A stretch of 11,698 nt of DNA, taken from positions 1 to 11,698 of the forward strand of contig JASLGJ010000483.1 of NCBI GenBank assembly GCA_030150085.1, written 5' to 3'. Positions within the stretch are counted from its first letter, which is position 1. Every line of letters starts with the position of its first letter. The notes under the pieces are model-generated. The model had not been told where the DNA came from. It searched no databases and saw only the letters and a list, made by a program, of their open reading frames with translations. The position numbers and the translations under genes were made by a program. This document shows positions 9,524-11,698 of the stretch, in pieces. The stretch is from Candidatus Elarobacter sp. (GTDB lineage: Bacteria; Vulcanimicrobiota; Vulcanimicrobiia; Vulcanimicrobiales; Vulcanimicrobiaceae).

Positions 9524-11698
<2,175 letters not shown>

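Overview
The window is very GC-rich bacterial chromosome (about 72% in a sampled stretch of coding sequence) and densely packed. It holds nine intact protein genes, a gene cut by each edge, and no intergenic gap longer than about 120 bases. I see no RNA gene, CRISPR array, insertion sequence or phage gene. The UvrA and LigA sequences are clearly bacterial. The phylum cannot be fixed by eye: the UvrA wording resembles Firmicutes-type and other Terrabacteria UvrAs, so a high-GC lineage such as Eremiobacterota is possible, but this is a guess.

Left block (1-1142, minus strand): the first 32 codons of a probable family 2 glycosyltransferase (98 down to the left edge) lie downstream of a class 3 lipase-like alpha/beta hydrolase (1142-165). 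A 120-base divergent gap follows. Two plus-strand genes then run as a coupled pair: a small secreted CARDB-like protein (1263-1670) and a family 38 alpha-mannosidase (1670-4117), joined by a TGATG stop/start overlap.

Middle block (4141-4672, minus strand): two small overlapping genes converge on the mannosidase. The first encodes an unrecognised 78-residue protein. The second encodes about 101 residues with the GGT...R.S opening of an AbiEii-like nucleotidyltransferase, but it lacks the catalytic acidic pair and about half the usual length. The end of this block is poorer in GC (about 59% over 4118-4200 by hand count). It looks like a decayed or stripped-down toxin-antitoxin-like module.

Right block (4788 to the right edge, plus strand): a close-packed run of a HAD phosphatase, a six-helix membrane protein with a proline-rich tail, uvrA (excision repair damage sensor), a small VOC/glyoxalase-fold protein, and ligA (NAD-dependent DNA ligase, cut by the edge after 601 codons). 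Gaps are 6, 78, 38 and 10 bases, so most or all of it may be one transcript. UvrA finds bulky DNA lesions and LigA seals the nick after repair synthesis, so this block has a DNA-repair core. The HAD, membrane and VOC genes have no proven link to that role.

The most unusual items are the degenerate nucleotidyltransferase pair and the pairing of a secreted CARDB-like protein with an apparently cytoplasmic mannosidase. I found no convincing wholly new system.
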